64,000 bases of DNA from Anaeramoeba flamelloides (GCA_027625915.1 JANTQA010000048.1:1178001-1242000), one strand, 5' to 3'. Shown: positions 23,150 through 35,226, counted from the stretch's first letter. The notes: generated by a model not told the origin, from the letters alone. Program-made: numbers and translations.

Positions 23150-23990
23150 ATGTTTTCTTAGGTTTTCTATTTATTAATATTATCAATTAATTTTCTTTAG
23201 GTTTTTTTGAGTTTTCTAATTTATTGTCAAAATCAATAGATTTTCTTTAGGTTTTTTTCACTTTTTGAAATAGAATGAAAATTTATTAAAATTTTCTTTT
23301 TATTTTAAAAAGTAAAAAAAACCTAGAACACTTCAAAATAAAATAGAAAACCTCAAAAAAACCTAGAAAACTTAACAGAAAAGTCAGCAAAACTTTGGAA
23401 AACCAGTTTTTAATATTTCCAAAACTCAAAGGAATTGAGTAAACTCTTAAATTTTTCTCTTTTCTTTTGAATTCTAGAAAACATAGGCGCTATAGGACAC
23501 TCTATGGCACTCTACTGCACTCTACGACACACTACGGCACTCTACGGCAGACCACTTCATCCCTCAAAAATATTTTATAATGATTAGAAATTAAAAATAT
23601 TTAAAAAAAACTCAAAAATATTTAAGTTAACCTTCAAACTCAACAATCCTAAAATTCAGAATATTTACTAACTGCCTAAATAGATATTATGTGATCAATA
23701 AAAATTCAAATAAATTTTGCCCTTTATGCATAAAATATAAACAGAAGGAAATTATCAAAAATATTCAACAATTTTTATGGGTTTCTGACTTTCCTATGAA
23801 AAAGATTGATTAATTTTTCAAAATAAATTAATTGAAATAAATTTTTAAGAAACAATTTTAAACGGTGATAGTTTGTAATTATTTTCATTAATTAATAATG
23901 GTGAAATCTATTATCCCACACTTTTATTTCTGAAAGGGATATTGTAAGTCTAAGGGCAACTAGAGTGTAATCTATACTTCTTCAATAATA
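23150..23990 (-). repeat. Rep-A copy
   Basis: Minus-strand copy. The palindromic end (GAAGAAGT...ACACTCT form) is at 23985-23957, and the internal block ATCTATTTAGGCAGTTAGTA (minus strand, near 23675) matches 42035 onward. The foldback and hairpin modules are at 23150-23477. Uninterrupted, about 0.84 kb. Confidence 0.7.
23494..23547 (+). repeat. 10 bp tandem repeat (GGCACTCTAC)
   Basis: About five units of GGCACTCTAC with variants, clearly GC-richer than its surroundings, inside the Rep-A copy. Single or few units occur at the same place in other copies (near 2960, 13412, 38773 and 42160). Confidence 0.8.
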
Positions 23991-25187
23991 ATAATCTAAC
24001 AAAAGGATTTTTAAAAGGAAGAAATAGATTACTCAACGACAAGAAACATATTTTAAATTAAAAGTTTCAATAAATATGAAATTAGTGTTAGATTATTATT
24101 AAAACCAAGCTAATTTGATTTATTTTCTCCAATCTGTAAAGAAGTAATCTTTGTGAATAGTAGAAATTCAAAAAATGATTGATATTAAAAATTATTAAAG
24201 CATTATGAAATCACAAAAAAAGAAATAATGAAATCTCAAGAATTATTTTTTTGTTTTGTTTTAATTTTTAAAAATTAGCATACTTTATTGATTTTTTGAT
24301 CCTATAATTTCAAAAAATAATCATATTTTGGAAATTCTGTTCTGGAATTCATTTTCTGTAATTTCTGTTCGGTATTTCATATTCAGTCAAAATATTATTT
24401 TAAAACAACAACAATAATAATATTACCTCAAAAGATGACATATCTTGAAAATTTATACAAAATAATCTATTTTCGAAATTCTTATTAGTAATTTCTTTAT
24501 TGCAAAAAGATAAGATAAAAAACCTTATTCAATTGATTATAGAAAATCGATGTTGGAAAATAATTTAATTAATGATGGGTTTGCTAATAAAATAAACTCT
24601 TGATGATTCAGACTTCAAAAGAAGTCCATTTAAATTTATAACTCTGTCTCTATTTAAAAAGAAAGATAAATTTTGCGTTATTTTGGTATTTAATTTCAAG
24701 ATTCTTAAAATTCTTTAAAGAAAAAAAGTAAATCAAGATATATTTTCTTTGTTTTACAACTGTAACCACTTTTAAAGATAATAACAACATATGGAAAAAA
24801 AAAATTAAAACTTTTTTCGGTATTAATCATATATTTTAATCAAGAAATTATTTTCTTTTTAAAATCTATTTGTGAAATTAAATATTTGATGAATATTTTA
24901 ACTGATCTTTCTCAATCAATCAAAAAACAAATGGAAAAGCTGTAAAGACATTCTTTTGATTACTCAAAAGATAATAATCTGAAAACTGAAGAAAAAATGA
25001 GAAAAGATAAAAAATTTCGTTATTTTGAAAGTAAAATTTAATTTTCAAAAGCATTAGTAAATGATTTTAATGATAGAACAAGGACAAAGACAAATAACGA
25101 AAAGATATGAGATGGTATGGAATTAATGGGTTTGTCGTAAAATATAAAAAAAAAATTATTCACATTGTCTATCCATTTATTTTTAAA

Positions 25188-28063
25188 ATGAGTTCACTCT
25201 TACAAATAATTCTAAATGGTTCCCACGAGGAATTAAAGAAATATTTCAAAAGGAATAATTCACAACTCCAAGAAACCATTACAACATTTGAAGAAAATCC
25301 ATGTAAAGATCGTGGTTTAACATATCTTCATGTTGCGGTTTTAGTTGGGAAACCAAAGCTTATTAAATTACTCATCAAAAAAGGTTGCCCAATTGATCAA
25401 CAAACATCCTTGCAAAGCACTGCGTTACATTTAGCAATCGAACACGACCAAACAGAATGCCAAACTGAACTTCTTACAATGGGCAGTGATCCATGTTTAG
25501 CAAATAATAAAGGGGAGACTGCACTACACCTCTGCACCCGAAAGAAAAATGCAGAGTTGTTTCCTCTCTTGGCAGACTTTGAAAAACTACATTTTTATTC
25601 AAACATTGAAGGTCAGATTCCTCTCACCCAATTATCAAAAGACAACGATCTGAAGAACATCAAGAAATACCTTGAAGCAATCAAAGACTCTAAATTAAGA
25701 TCAAGAATCTTGAACACAACGGACTCTCTTGGTATGAATGCCTTACATTACTTTTCCCAAAAAGGTTCGTTAAAAGGAATCGTCTTGATCACCAAATATG
25801 GGATCAATATTGAAGCACAGACGGGAGATCTTCAACAAAGTATTCACTTAGCAGCTAGAAATGGCCACACCGATGTAATAAAATATTTTATTCGTGATCA
25901 AACTCACGAAGAAAAACACGATCAAAAAAAGGAAGAAAAGACCAAAACTCGTAGTGCACCTAAAAATATCCTAAATTCATTAACTTGTGAGAACAAAACA
26001 CCACTAATGTGTGCTGCTGAAAGCCAGAAAGAGGATGTTTTAAAATTGTTGATCAAACTTGGAGCAAAGCTTGGAATAGAGGATAACAAAGGCGCAAACA
26101 TCATGCATTATCTGGCAAAAAATGGTGATCTTGCAACAATCCAAAGAATCTATAAATTAAAACCAGGATTAGTCTCCGCAACAGACAACAATAATAAAAC
26201 GCCCTTAATTTATTCTGTAAAGCACGGAAAGGAGCTCGTAGCCAACTGGTTGTCTCGAAAAAAAGGTGCAAAAACAGCTGATTATAGTCAAAGAAATGTC
26301 TTACATTTTGCAGCAATTTATGGCCATTCAAATATCCTCAAAAATCTTTTGGAACGTGCATTTAAGGTTTGTCATTTGTTATTATGTTCTTTTCTTCAGA
26401 AGTTAATCTAGATTTTGTTCACTTGATTCAAATTCACAGTAATTTCGACTTTACAAACAATTATTTGTCATTTTTTTTTCAAATTAACTCAATTGAAAAC
26501 ACCTTTATAATATTTTCAAAATTATCCGATATAGGTTGATCCAAGAACGGACAACGGTGAAACGCCCTTGCACCTAAGTTGTAAATATGGCCATTTTGAA
26601 TGTGTCAAAATTTTGATTCAATATAAGGCAAATTTAAATGCAGAAACAAGCCTATTATGGACACCGATCCATTTAGTTACAAAATCACAATCTTTAAAAA
26701 TTGCCCAATATCTGGTTGAAAAGGGGTGCGACGTGCATACAAAAACTGGGTATGAGTCAAATGTTGTGCACCATGTCTGCCAGGAAGGGAATAATGAATT
26801 ATTAAAATTTTTTATTAAATGCGGTGGTGATATAAATGCACAAAACAACGGGAAAGCATCCCCTTTACATTTAGCTGTTGCGGGCAACCATCAAGTTTGT
26901 GTTCAAACCTTAATTAACAACAAAGCGCTTTTGAATTTACAAGACAACAATGGCGACACACCATTGCACTTAGCAATTATATTCCGCCATAAGAAATTAG
27001 TTAAATTATTAAAATTAAATAATGCTCGCACAGATATTAAAAACAGCAGCCAATTGACACAATCCAATTTAATAAATTACACAAACAAAAAAAAGAGTCA
27101 AAAATCACATAAAAATAAAGAAATAAAAAAGAAAACAAACCGGGGTAATAAAAGGAAAAATGCTGAACAAACAAAAACTAAGATTTACAAGAACGAGAAA
27201 GAAGGAGAAAAAAAAAAAAAACAAAAAAAGAAAACGAATGAAAAAATATTTCATCAAAAAAACAAATCGATCTTAATGTCAAAAGAACAAATTGAAATGG
27301 AAAAGTTGGGAATTAAATCAGCAGTTTCACCCAGGATTCGACCAGTTAATTTTGTTTATGATTCGGACAGTTGGTCCGATTACGAAATATCTCCAAAAAA
27401 ATCCAAAATTTTAAAAAAGCAACAGAAAGAGAAAAAGGAAAAGAAAAAGGAAAAGGAAAAAGAGAAGGAAAAGGAGAAGGAAAAGGAAAAGGAAAATGAA
27501 AATGAAAATGAAAATGAAAATGAAAAGAAAACGAAAAAGGGAAACGAAAAGGAAAAGGAAAAGGAAAAGGAAACGAAAAAGGAAAAGAAAATGAAAGGGA
27601 GAAAGAAAAAAAGAAAAAACAGAATTAAAAATAACCCAAATTTTGATATCAATTTAAAAACTCTAAATAAATTATTGGAAATTACCATTGATAACAAATT
27701 TGAAAACCCTGTTTTTTATTATCGACTAATAATCTTAAAAGATATTCTAGCGAATAAAAATAACCTCTCAATATTAAATAAACAAAATATTAAAAAGTTA
27801 TACAACCACATTAATGAAATTAACAATTTGACAACAAATAATCCAACCAATTTATTAAAATTAATTTTAAATTTAGGTTTTGATATGTCAATTTATCATT
27901 TTTTAATTCTTTTAAATTTAGATTACAAAATTATTGAAGAACTCAGCTTAAGCTTTAGCAGTGAAGATGAAAAAATTAATTTCGATACCGTATCATTATC
28001 CAATAGCGAAAAGGAATTCGATACTGGAAATAGAAATGATCAAAATAATGAAAATGATGAGAT

Positions 28064-28094
<31 letters not shown>

Positions 28095-29533
28095 AATGGC
28101 AAAAGTAAAGCAAATATACCAAACCAAATGAAAAAATGGATCTCAAAAAAAATTAACAAAAAACCAAAAACACAAGAAATTAAAAAGCCACATATCACAA
28201 ATGCCCCGATGGTTATTTGGTTTGATGATAATAAAGAGAATTTGCAAATTTTAGAAACTTTAAAAGTTGTGTGCCCAGAGTTGAACGTTTTTATAACTGG
28301 ACACTATACAACTAAATCTTTAAAAAATGATTATCAAGATTTGTTTACGAACCAAGAGCATTTGTTAAAAAAAAGAATCATTTGCAACAATACGTCAGCG
28401 CAGGTGGTTGTGCCATTTCTACGTGATGTGCTTCGTTGCAATATCCCGGTTTTAATATACTGCCGAAGGGATGATTACGCCCGTAAATTAATTTCGGAAG
28501 GCAATTATAAAAACGTCTGGATCACCGTCTTAGATCGCCAGGCAAGATTATTTGGCGCAATTTCTTTAAACGCGCCAGTTCCGTTATCACTCGGAAATTT
28601 TCTCAACCAAATGACAAAGCATGGCAAAGAGGTCTCAAATTCAATTTCCAAAATGAGCCGGCTTAAAAATTTTAACATCGAAGAACGATCTTTTATTCTA
28701 GCAACAATGGACTACCCTCGCAAAAACATCGGTGGCTTGTTTGCCTGTAACGAAATCCTGGATGCCTTTTTGGAATTGGAATTAAATATTAAAAGAATTA
28801 TTAGATCATTTGGTAATGTCAAATTTGGTAACCTTTCCATTATAATCAAGTTCATAGCACAGCGCGCTCTTTATTATGGTAAAGGATTCACCTTTCATCA
28901 TTTTAGATATTTATTCGATTCCACAACTGAACCTGAAAATGAAAGAATCGTTTTATATTTCGATAAGCAAAACGAGAAAACTCAGAATTTAATTAAAGAA
29001 TCTCAAAAATTCCAAGTTAAATATATCTTTGCCCCCTTAGAAACCATCAAGACAAACAATGTAAATATTTCATTTTTTTATTTTTCTTTTTTTGATTCCA
29101 ATCGTATGTATCCGTTCATTCGCTTGGTTGCTTGTTTAATTATTTGTCTGTGTATTTAATTATTTGTCTGTGTATTTAATCATTTGGTTGTTTATTTGTT
29201 TTTTTTTTTTTTTTTTTTTATGTTATGGTATATTCTCAATAGGGACTACAAGAAATCGTTGACATTGAAAAATCTAAAAAACTTTTGAAGAAATTTGTTA
29301 ATGAAAATGGCTGGAAAAATGGATTTTCAATAAGAATCCTTAGTAATTATCAAACTTCAAAGCAACTGTTGCCATATCTTAGAAATAAATTACATAGCAA
29401 TATCCCCTTTTTAATATTTTCTTATTCTGGTTCATTGTATAAAGTGCGAAATTTTAGTAAAAAATATGATGCTGCTTGGACTTCTTCACATTACAATAAT
29501 ACTCTTGTTTATCTTAAATTTAATGCAAATTAA
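25188..29533 (+). CDS. Ankyrin-repeat protein with duplicated receiver-like C-terminal domain
   Basis: Three exons, 25188-26366, 26535-29060 and 29243-29533 (TAA), all phase 0, give 1331 residues. An in-frame ATG at 25107 would add 27 residues, but 25188 (AAAATGAGT) starts directly before the first helix and is preferred. Residues 1 to about 565 hold about eleven ankyrin repeats (for example GETALHLCTRKKNAELFPLL and GDTPLHLAIIFRHKKLVKLL), interrupted by a short charged insert. A Lys/Glu/Asn tract (about 569-759) and an Asp run (about 904-915) follow. The end has two related alpha/beta units: about 950-1059 (VIWFDD, then KRIICNN, IPVLIYC, NVWITV) and about 1196-1331 (RIVLYFDK, then IRILSN, IPFLIFS). 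Strand order resembles CheY-like receivers, but no phospho-acceptor Asp or beta-5 Lys is evident, so signalling by phosphorylation is unlikely. Ankyrin arrays bind proteins; the partner is unknown. Introns end ATATAG and CAATAG. Confidence 0.9.
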
Positions 29534-31511
29534 CATTGTTTTCTTTTTTTCTTTTTTTTGATTACCCACAAAATTTTGATTTTTTTGATATTTTTTTTAT
29601 TCATATTTTGTTTTTTAACCTTACTTTTTTTTATTTGATATTTTCATCCAAAATAAAGAATCAATCCAATATACACAATTATCTCTTTTACTTTGGGTTA
29701 TTACATTTCTATTATTTAAGTTTTATCAACTATCGAAAAAAAATGAGTCCGTAAATTAATATATTCTGATAGTAGATAAAGAATTTTGATATTCCCAGTG
29801 TTCTTTATTATGTATCCAACTATTTACACCTTGACAAGAAAGCTTTCTATCATATCAAAATGGATTTTCTCTGATAAAATTTTATCTTGTATGACAAAAC
29901 GTAAAATGGTTATTAAAGTTTATCATAAACTAATAAATGATATAATATAAAAAGAAAATAATTATGTTATCCAATTTTTTTTGGTTTTTAATTATTCCAA
30001 AAAAATTCATAACAAAACATACATTAAGAGCTAAGATACTTGAAATCGAAAAAGGGTTTTTTTTTAAATCTTAAAGAATCAATCTATCTAGATATTAAAA
30101 AATAATCAATTGTCAAAAGGTAAATCAAAATATTTTGTCAGAAAAAAAAAAAATAAAAGAAAAATTATCAAAAATTGATTTTGTCATCAAAAATTTTTAA
30201 AGTCTTTGTGATTTTTTCATTTATTTAAAATAATAATGAATTTCATTTTTTCTTTACTTTTTAATTTAAAAAATAAATTCTTCTATAGACAGCTTAATAA
30301 TTTTTTTAAGAACAATAGATAGTATTACACTTTTTTATTTTTCCATTTTTATCTTGTATAATATTCTTTTTATTGGGGTAGAATGGTTCTGAAGATAAAA
30401 AATCAAGTTTTCACTTGATAAAATCAAGATTTTGTGATTTTTAAATACAAAAATGTATTTAACTTGAACATGAAAAAGAAAATACAAGGAAAAAATATTA
30501 TAATTTTAAAAGTAAATAAGGACCAAGAGGTAAAAAGAAGTTATAAAAGCATTGAACAATATCTATCAAAAAAAGCATACATGAACAATTATTAAACTGA
30601 ATTAAATTAAAAAAAATACAGTAGATGTAATTTAAGTTTTCATAATAAAAGATGGTATTTTTTTTTTTAATTATTTTATCAATTGCTTCTTATCAACATT
30701 TAATTAAAAACTTTATTTAAATTTTTGCTAACTTGTTTCTGTTTTGTTGAAAAAAAATTATTTTTGTTTTTTCAGTATTTAAAAATTATTGCATCGGTCC
30801 TTCCCGTGAATAGCAATGAAATATTTCCTTTAACTCCTTATTTTTAAAAGTGTATCTAGATTGTAATTTTACACTTCTTGAATAATAATAATAATAAAGA
30901 ATCTTTCAAAGAACATACAATAAAATTTCAAAGAAATTACTAAAATTCTGAAAAAATATTTGCTTTACATAATTTAAAAGCAATTTTAGAAATTTCGAAT
31001 TCAATTTTTTTTTTTTATTTTTTTATTCTAAAGTTGTTTGGATATGTTAAAAACTAAAAAATTGAATAAAAATTATTTTTCTTTTCTTTTAAATTCAATT
31101 TTACTGTTTAAAATAGCATTCGAGATAGATTTTAGTGTTAACCGGATATAATAACATATTATGATTAATAATTTATTTGAATAATCTTCGATATTTCATT
31201 TTAAGGTTAGGACAATTTTTTTATCTGGTAATCATTTATTTAGTATTAGTAAAGGGTATGGTGAAATGTTATAACACCATATATTATTTTCAGCTATCTA
31301 TATTTTTTATAACAAATTATTTATTATTAAAAATGGTAATTTTGATAGATTAATTGAAGGTATTTGTATAAAAGGGGGGCGAGAGTGGATTAGATCCAAT
31401 GCCCAAAATTAATTATCAATTTTTTCCAATTAATTTGTAAACATTTTTTATATATTGTACTTGGATCAACTTCTTTCAAGTAATATATTTAGCATTTGGA
31501 TTTTATTATAG
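29534..31511. other. Spacer downstream of the ankyrin gene
   Basis: AT-rich. A Rep-A end fragment lies at about 30780-30890 (minus orientation, TACACTTCTTGAATAATAAT). Nothing else is supported up to a possible small exon at 31512. Confidence 0.55.
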
Positions 31512-31579
31512 CAGTGGTCCAGAAAATTTGAAAATAATCACTTCAAGGGGAACTACTCTTAATCTATTCAATAGTTTTG
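31512..31579 (+). CDS. Possible internal exon (tentative)
   Basis: Preceded by TTATAG, the acceptor form used by every placed intron here. In phase 1 it reads SGPENLKIITSRGTTLNLF with ordinary amino-acid use. Ending at 31579 (donor GTGAAG) it would join the exon at 32827 in phase, giving Glu at the junction. The donor is unlike the others, and a second frame is also open for 16 codons, so this is weak. Confidence 0.25.
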
Positions 31580-31927
31580 GTGAAGGAAAAACACTTTTCA
31601 ATGAAAATTGTTACTTTATTTATTATTTTATTATTTTCCTATATTTCTTACCTTTCTTCAAGTTTTTCTTGTCTTTGTTTGATAATTAAAATTCATTTCC
31701 TCCTTTTTTAAGGGAAGGCTATCCTCACAGCTTCAATCTTGCCTTCATTATTTTTAGTATAAAAAAAACTCTAAATAACTTTTATTTTTTCCAAAAGTTT
31801 CTTAATCGGTCTTGGTATTTTTTTTTTAAGAAATTGAAACAAAATTTGAGATATTTACTTTTTATTTCTTAATTTAAAAAACCTTATCGCACTTTTCTTG
31901 ACGTTTTCTGTTGATCTGTAAAGTGTT

Positions 31928-32206
31928 CTAGGTTTTTTTGAGTTTTCTATTTTCTTTGAAAAATCTATTGATTTTCGTTAGGTTTTTTTTGAGTTTTCTG
32001 TTTATTTGCCAAGTGTTCAATAGATTTTTCGTTAAGTTGTTTTTACTTTTTGAAATAAACGTAAATTTTCCTAAAATTTTATGTTTATTTCGAAAAGTAA
32101 AAAAAAACCTAGAAAACTTCACAAATAAATAGAAAACCTCAAAAAAAACCTAACGAAAATCAATAGATTTTCCTAATAAAAAGAAAACACAAAAAAACCT
32201 AACGAT
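31928..32206. repeat. Foldback repeat
   Basis: Long imperfect palindrome centred near 32070: GAGTTTTCTGTTTATTTG and a CTTTTTGAAATAAAC block on the left mirror GTTTATTTCGAAAAG and CAAATAAATAGAAAAC on the right. A hairpin module follows at 32213-32272. Fragments of the same repeat accompany Rep-A at 3000, 13100, 23200 and 42200. Confidence 0.8.
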
Positions 32207-32826
32207 TTTTTTCCAGAATTCAAAAGAATAGAATAAAATATTTGTTTTTACCTAATTCTTTTAAATTCTGGGAAAGCTGAATGTTTTTTTTTTTTTTAAT
32301 TGAACAACAAAAACAGAAAAAAAATCAAATTTTCTTTAATTTCTCAAATTGAAAAAAAAATCCTAACTACCAACCTGAAATAAGTTTAATTAATCAAATA
32401 ACTTCCAAAAAAAAAAAAAAAAAAAAAAAAGATAGAAAAAAATAATTCACCTGATTTTAATACCATTATCGCCCCCCTCATAAGCTTTATCATGAATTGA
32501 ATTTTCTATCTGATACAAAAATATCAATTGTACAGAGAAATCAGAACATTCTCAAATGTTTTTTTTTGTCTTTTTACTCATTTTTAGTATTAATTATCAT
32601 CTTGATAAAAAATACAGGACTTCTACGTAAGAGATATTTAGACAAAATAAAAATGAAAAAACTTTTGAAATTTTCATAATTAAAACTTTTTTTTGAAAAA
32701 AATAAATTCATTTTGTCTCAAAGTAAAAAAAAAATTAAAATATTTTCAAAAACTAAAATAAAAAACAATTTAAACTTTTATATTGTATAAAATTTATTCA
32801 AAATAAAGTCATTTAAAAAAAAATAG

Positions 32827-33032
32827 AAGGTAAAAAAGATTTAAAAAAATTAGCTAGAAAAGAGTTTAAAAGAGGAAATACAACATTACGATTAAAATTT
32901 TTCCAAGCCATTTATATTCATATTTTTCGAATGACTTTAGATCCAATAATGAAAATAATATTAAATAAATTATTGGATATGAATACTAAAAAGAAATTTG
33001 TTAATTCTAGATTTAATAGAGAGACTACTTAA
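32827..33032 (+). CDS. Terminal exon of an unrecognised gene
   Basis: After acceptor AAATAG the frame AA|GGT AAA... runs 67 codons to TAA at 33030-33032. It encodes a basic, balanced peptide including KLARKEFKRGNTTLRLKFF, then IYIHIFRMTLDPIMKIILNK and a polar end. Composition and absence of repeats look like real coding sequence, unlike the surrounding spacer. It enters in phase 1, so earlier exons must lie upstream; I could not place them with confidence (one candidate at 31512). Its stop overlaps the stop of the PLP enzyme on the other strand. The family is not recognised; the peptide looks largely helical. Confidence 0.6.
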
Positions 33033-35226
33033 TGAAAGGCAGCCTCGTTTTCTTTGTAAGAATATTTAGGAATTGAAAATGACTTTTTTAAATCCTTTGA
33101 TCTTTGATTGAAAGATCTAATTAAGTGGTTTAAATTTTTATATTCTTCCATTCTTTCCGTCCAGTAATAGTCGTCGTCCCATTGTTGGTCTAATTCCTTG
33201 ACAGATTTACCTTCTTGTTCGACCCATGTGAAGTATTTCAAATGGTGACAACGCTTTTTCTCATAATAGGAGAGCTCTTGCATGTATTGGATATTTTGCT
33301 TCATAAGGGAGCCATAGTAATGGGAAATGGCATTTTCTTGTGTATACCCGCCAAGCTTTTGATTAAACGATTGAAGTCTTGACTGGTATAAGGCTGCAGA
33401 GTCTGTAGCGACTGTGAAAATGAAATCGTCTTTTTTCATTTCATAATACTTGGCAAATTTGATTGCACCAAGCAAATTACCAATGGAGCTGATTCCAAAG
33501 ACAGACAGTCGGTCGACAAGACTCTTCTCAACACCCTTTTTGAGTAAAAATTCTTGCCCTGGCTTTTCATTGAACAGCCTTAACAAATCAACACAATCTT
33601 GATCATCGATGCCAACTAATAAATCCATGTCTTTCATGTTTAAGATCCAAGGTACATATGTGTCGCCAATTCCTTCAATTCTGTGTTTGCCATACCCGTT
33701 TTCTAAGAGTGTAGGGCATTGGAGGGCTTCGCCACATGCTGTTTTCATATTTGGGAATTTCTGGTGAAGATACATCGAGGATCCCAGGGTGCCGCCCGAC
33801 CCTTGATTTAAAAACAACCCCTTGAAGTTCGACCTAGGGGTTGCCAACTGATTGTACAGCTCCTCCATCGTTCTTCCTGTGACAGCGTAATGCCACATGG
33901 GGTTTGCAAATTCTGTAAATTGGTTGAGGACTACCAATGAATCGCCCATCTCCTTCTCTAATTGATGCATCTTTGTGAAAATCTCCTTGATGTTGGATTC
34001 TGTGCTTTTGGTTCTGTAAATTTCAGATCCAATCGATTCCAACCAATCAAATCTCTCTTGAGACATCCCTTCAGGCATAACAGCTAAGGATTTACATCCA
34101 AGCAATTCTGAGTTAAATGCACCTCCTCGACAATAATTCCCAGTTGAAGGCCACAATGCCTTTTGGGTCGTTGGATCAAATCCTCCTCTCACTAATTTTT
34201 CAACAATTGGCCCAAATGATGCCCCAACCTATTTTTTTTTTGATATTTTTGAAAAGGTAAAATTAATTTAAAATAATTTTCAAGATATAATTTAATGTTA
34301 AGTTATACGAATTTTTAACTTTTTGTATCTCAAAAAAAAAAAAAAATGTGAAAAAAATCAAAAAAATTAAAAAAAAAGGTGAAAAAACAATGTTTTTGAT
34401 CAAAATATTCGAAAAACAAACCTTATGAGATCCAGTAGGTAAATATTTTCCTAATAAAACAATAATTCTTGCATCTACACCAGATAATTCTTTTGGGATT
34501 TCAATATAATTGGCACCTCCAAAGCCACCACCAAATTCTGTTGGTTCATTTTTCCAAGTGACACGGAAAAGATTCCTTGGGTTGATGTCCCATAAACCAA
34601 TATTTGACAAATCGTTTTTAATGTCATTGGGAATCAATTGGGGATTAAACATTTCGTCATAGGTTGGAATAACAATGTTTCTCTCAGAACATCTCTGAAT
34701 TGTTCTTTGAAGCACCTGCTCGGATATCTATAATAGTTCAAAATAATTGTTTAGTTATAGGATTTATCAATAATTATTAAAGAATGAGTCAAAAAATGAT
34801 ATTTATTTGGTTTGGGAAATGAAAGAAAATTGATTAGAGAGGTTCAAAATAAGATTTCGTTTTGATCGCTCAAAAATTTGTAATGGAATTTTGAAAAATA
34901 ATCAAACACTTTTGATTATTTCTCATTAATTTTTTTTTTAATGCTTATTGTCAATTTTAAAATTGCCTTAAAAGGTTTTGAATTTGAGAATTAAACACCA
35001 ATATTTGACTACATTGTGTTAAACGAAAAAAAGTTTTCAGTTCCTTCGTTTCATGATTCCTTAAAAAAAAATAACATTTAAAAGCATCAGAAAAAAAATA
35101 CTATGCTTTGATATCACCCAAAAAAGAGAGTTTAAAGAAAAACAGAATAAAAAGTAAACATACAATATTAGTGCTAAACCCACGAAGGTAATTTTTTGTT
35201 GTTTTTTTTGCTAAAAAGGAAAGCAT
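33029..35226 (-). CDS. PLP-dependent fold-type II enzyme of bacterial type (cysteine-synthase-like), probably organelle-targeted
   Basis: Three minus-strand exons, 35226-35164, 34727-34422 and 34228-33029 (TAA), all phase 0, give 522 residues. Exon 1 encodes 21 residues rich in Lys, Arg, Ser and Thr without acids (starts MLSFLAKKTTK, ends RGFSTNI), like a mitochondrial or hydrogenosomal presequence. The mature part matches a family common in anaerobic bacteria and usually annotated only as PLP-dependent or cysteine-synthase-related: GLWDINPRNLFRVTWKNEP, GGGFGGANYIE, the PLP-lysine motif TGSHKVGA (Lys123), WPSTGNYCRGGA, GSGGT phosphate loop, EALQCPTLL, HRIEGIGDTYVPWI, DSAALYQSRL and YFTWVEQEGKS. 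All expected cofactor elements are present, so it looks active; the substrate is not established, and amino-acid beta-replacement or elimination is expected from the fold. Presence beside host introns argues for an old lateral acquisition rather than contamination. Confidence 0.92.

Larger units (their letters stand above)
19705..25187. other. Divergent spacer between G-alpha and ankyrin genes
   Basis: Both neighbours start here, facing away from each other. It contains the best MITE copy (21493-21689), a Rep-A copy (23150-23990) and a GC-richer tandem repeat (23494-23547). I see no further exons. Open stretches at 19748-19981 and 21832-22122 have no recognisable motif and unremarkable AT-rich composition. 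Confidence 0.6.

Noticed and set aside
29536-29754. Phe/Leu/Ile-rich frame directly after the ankyrin gene
   Set aside because: T-rich 3' sequence with homopolymers; no motif.
31928-32132. Two overlapping 64-codon frames, one on each strand
   Set aside because: They are produced by the palindromic foldback repeat; each is the mirror of the other.
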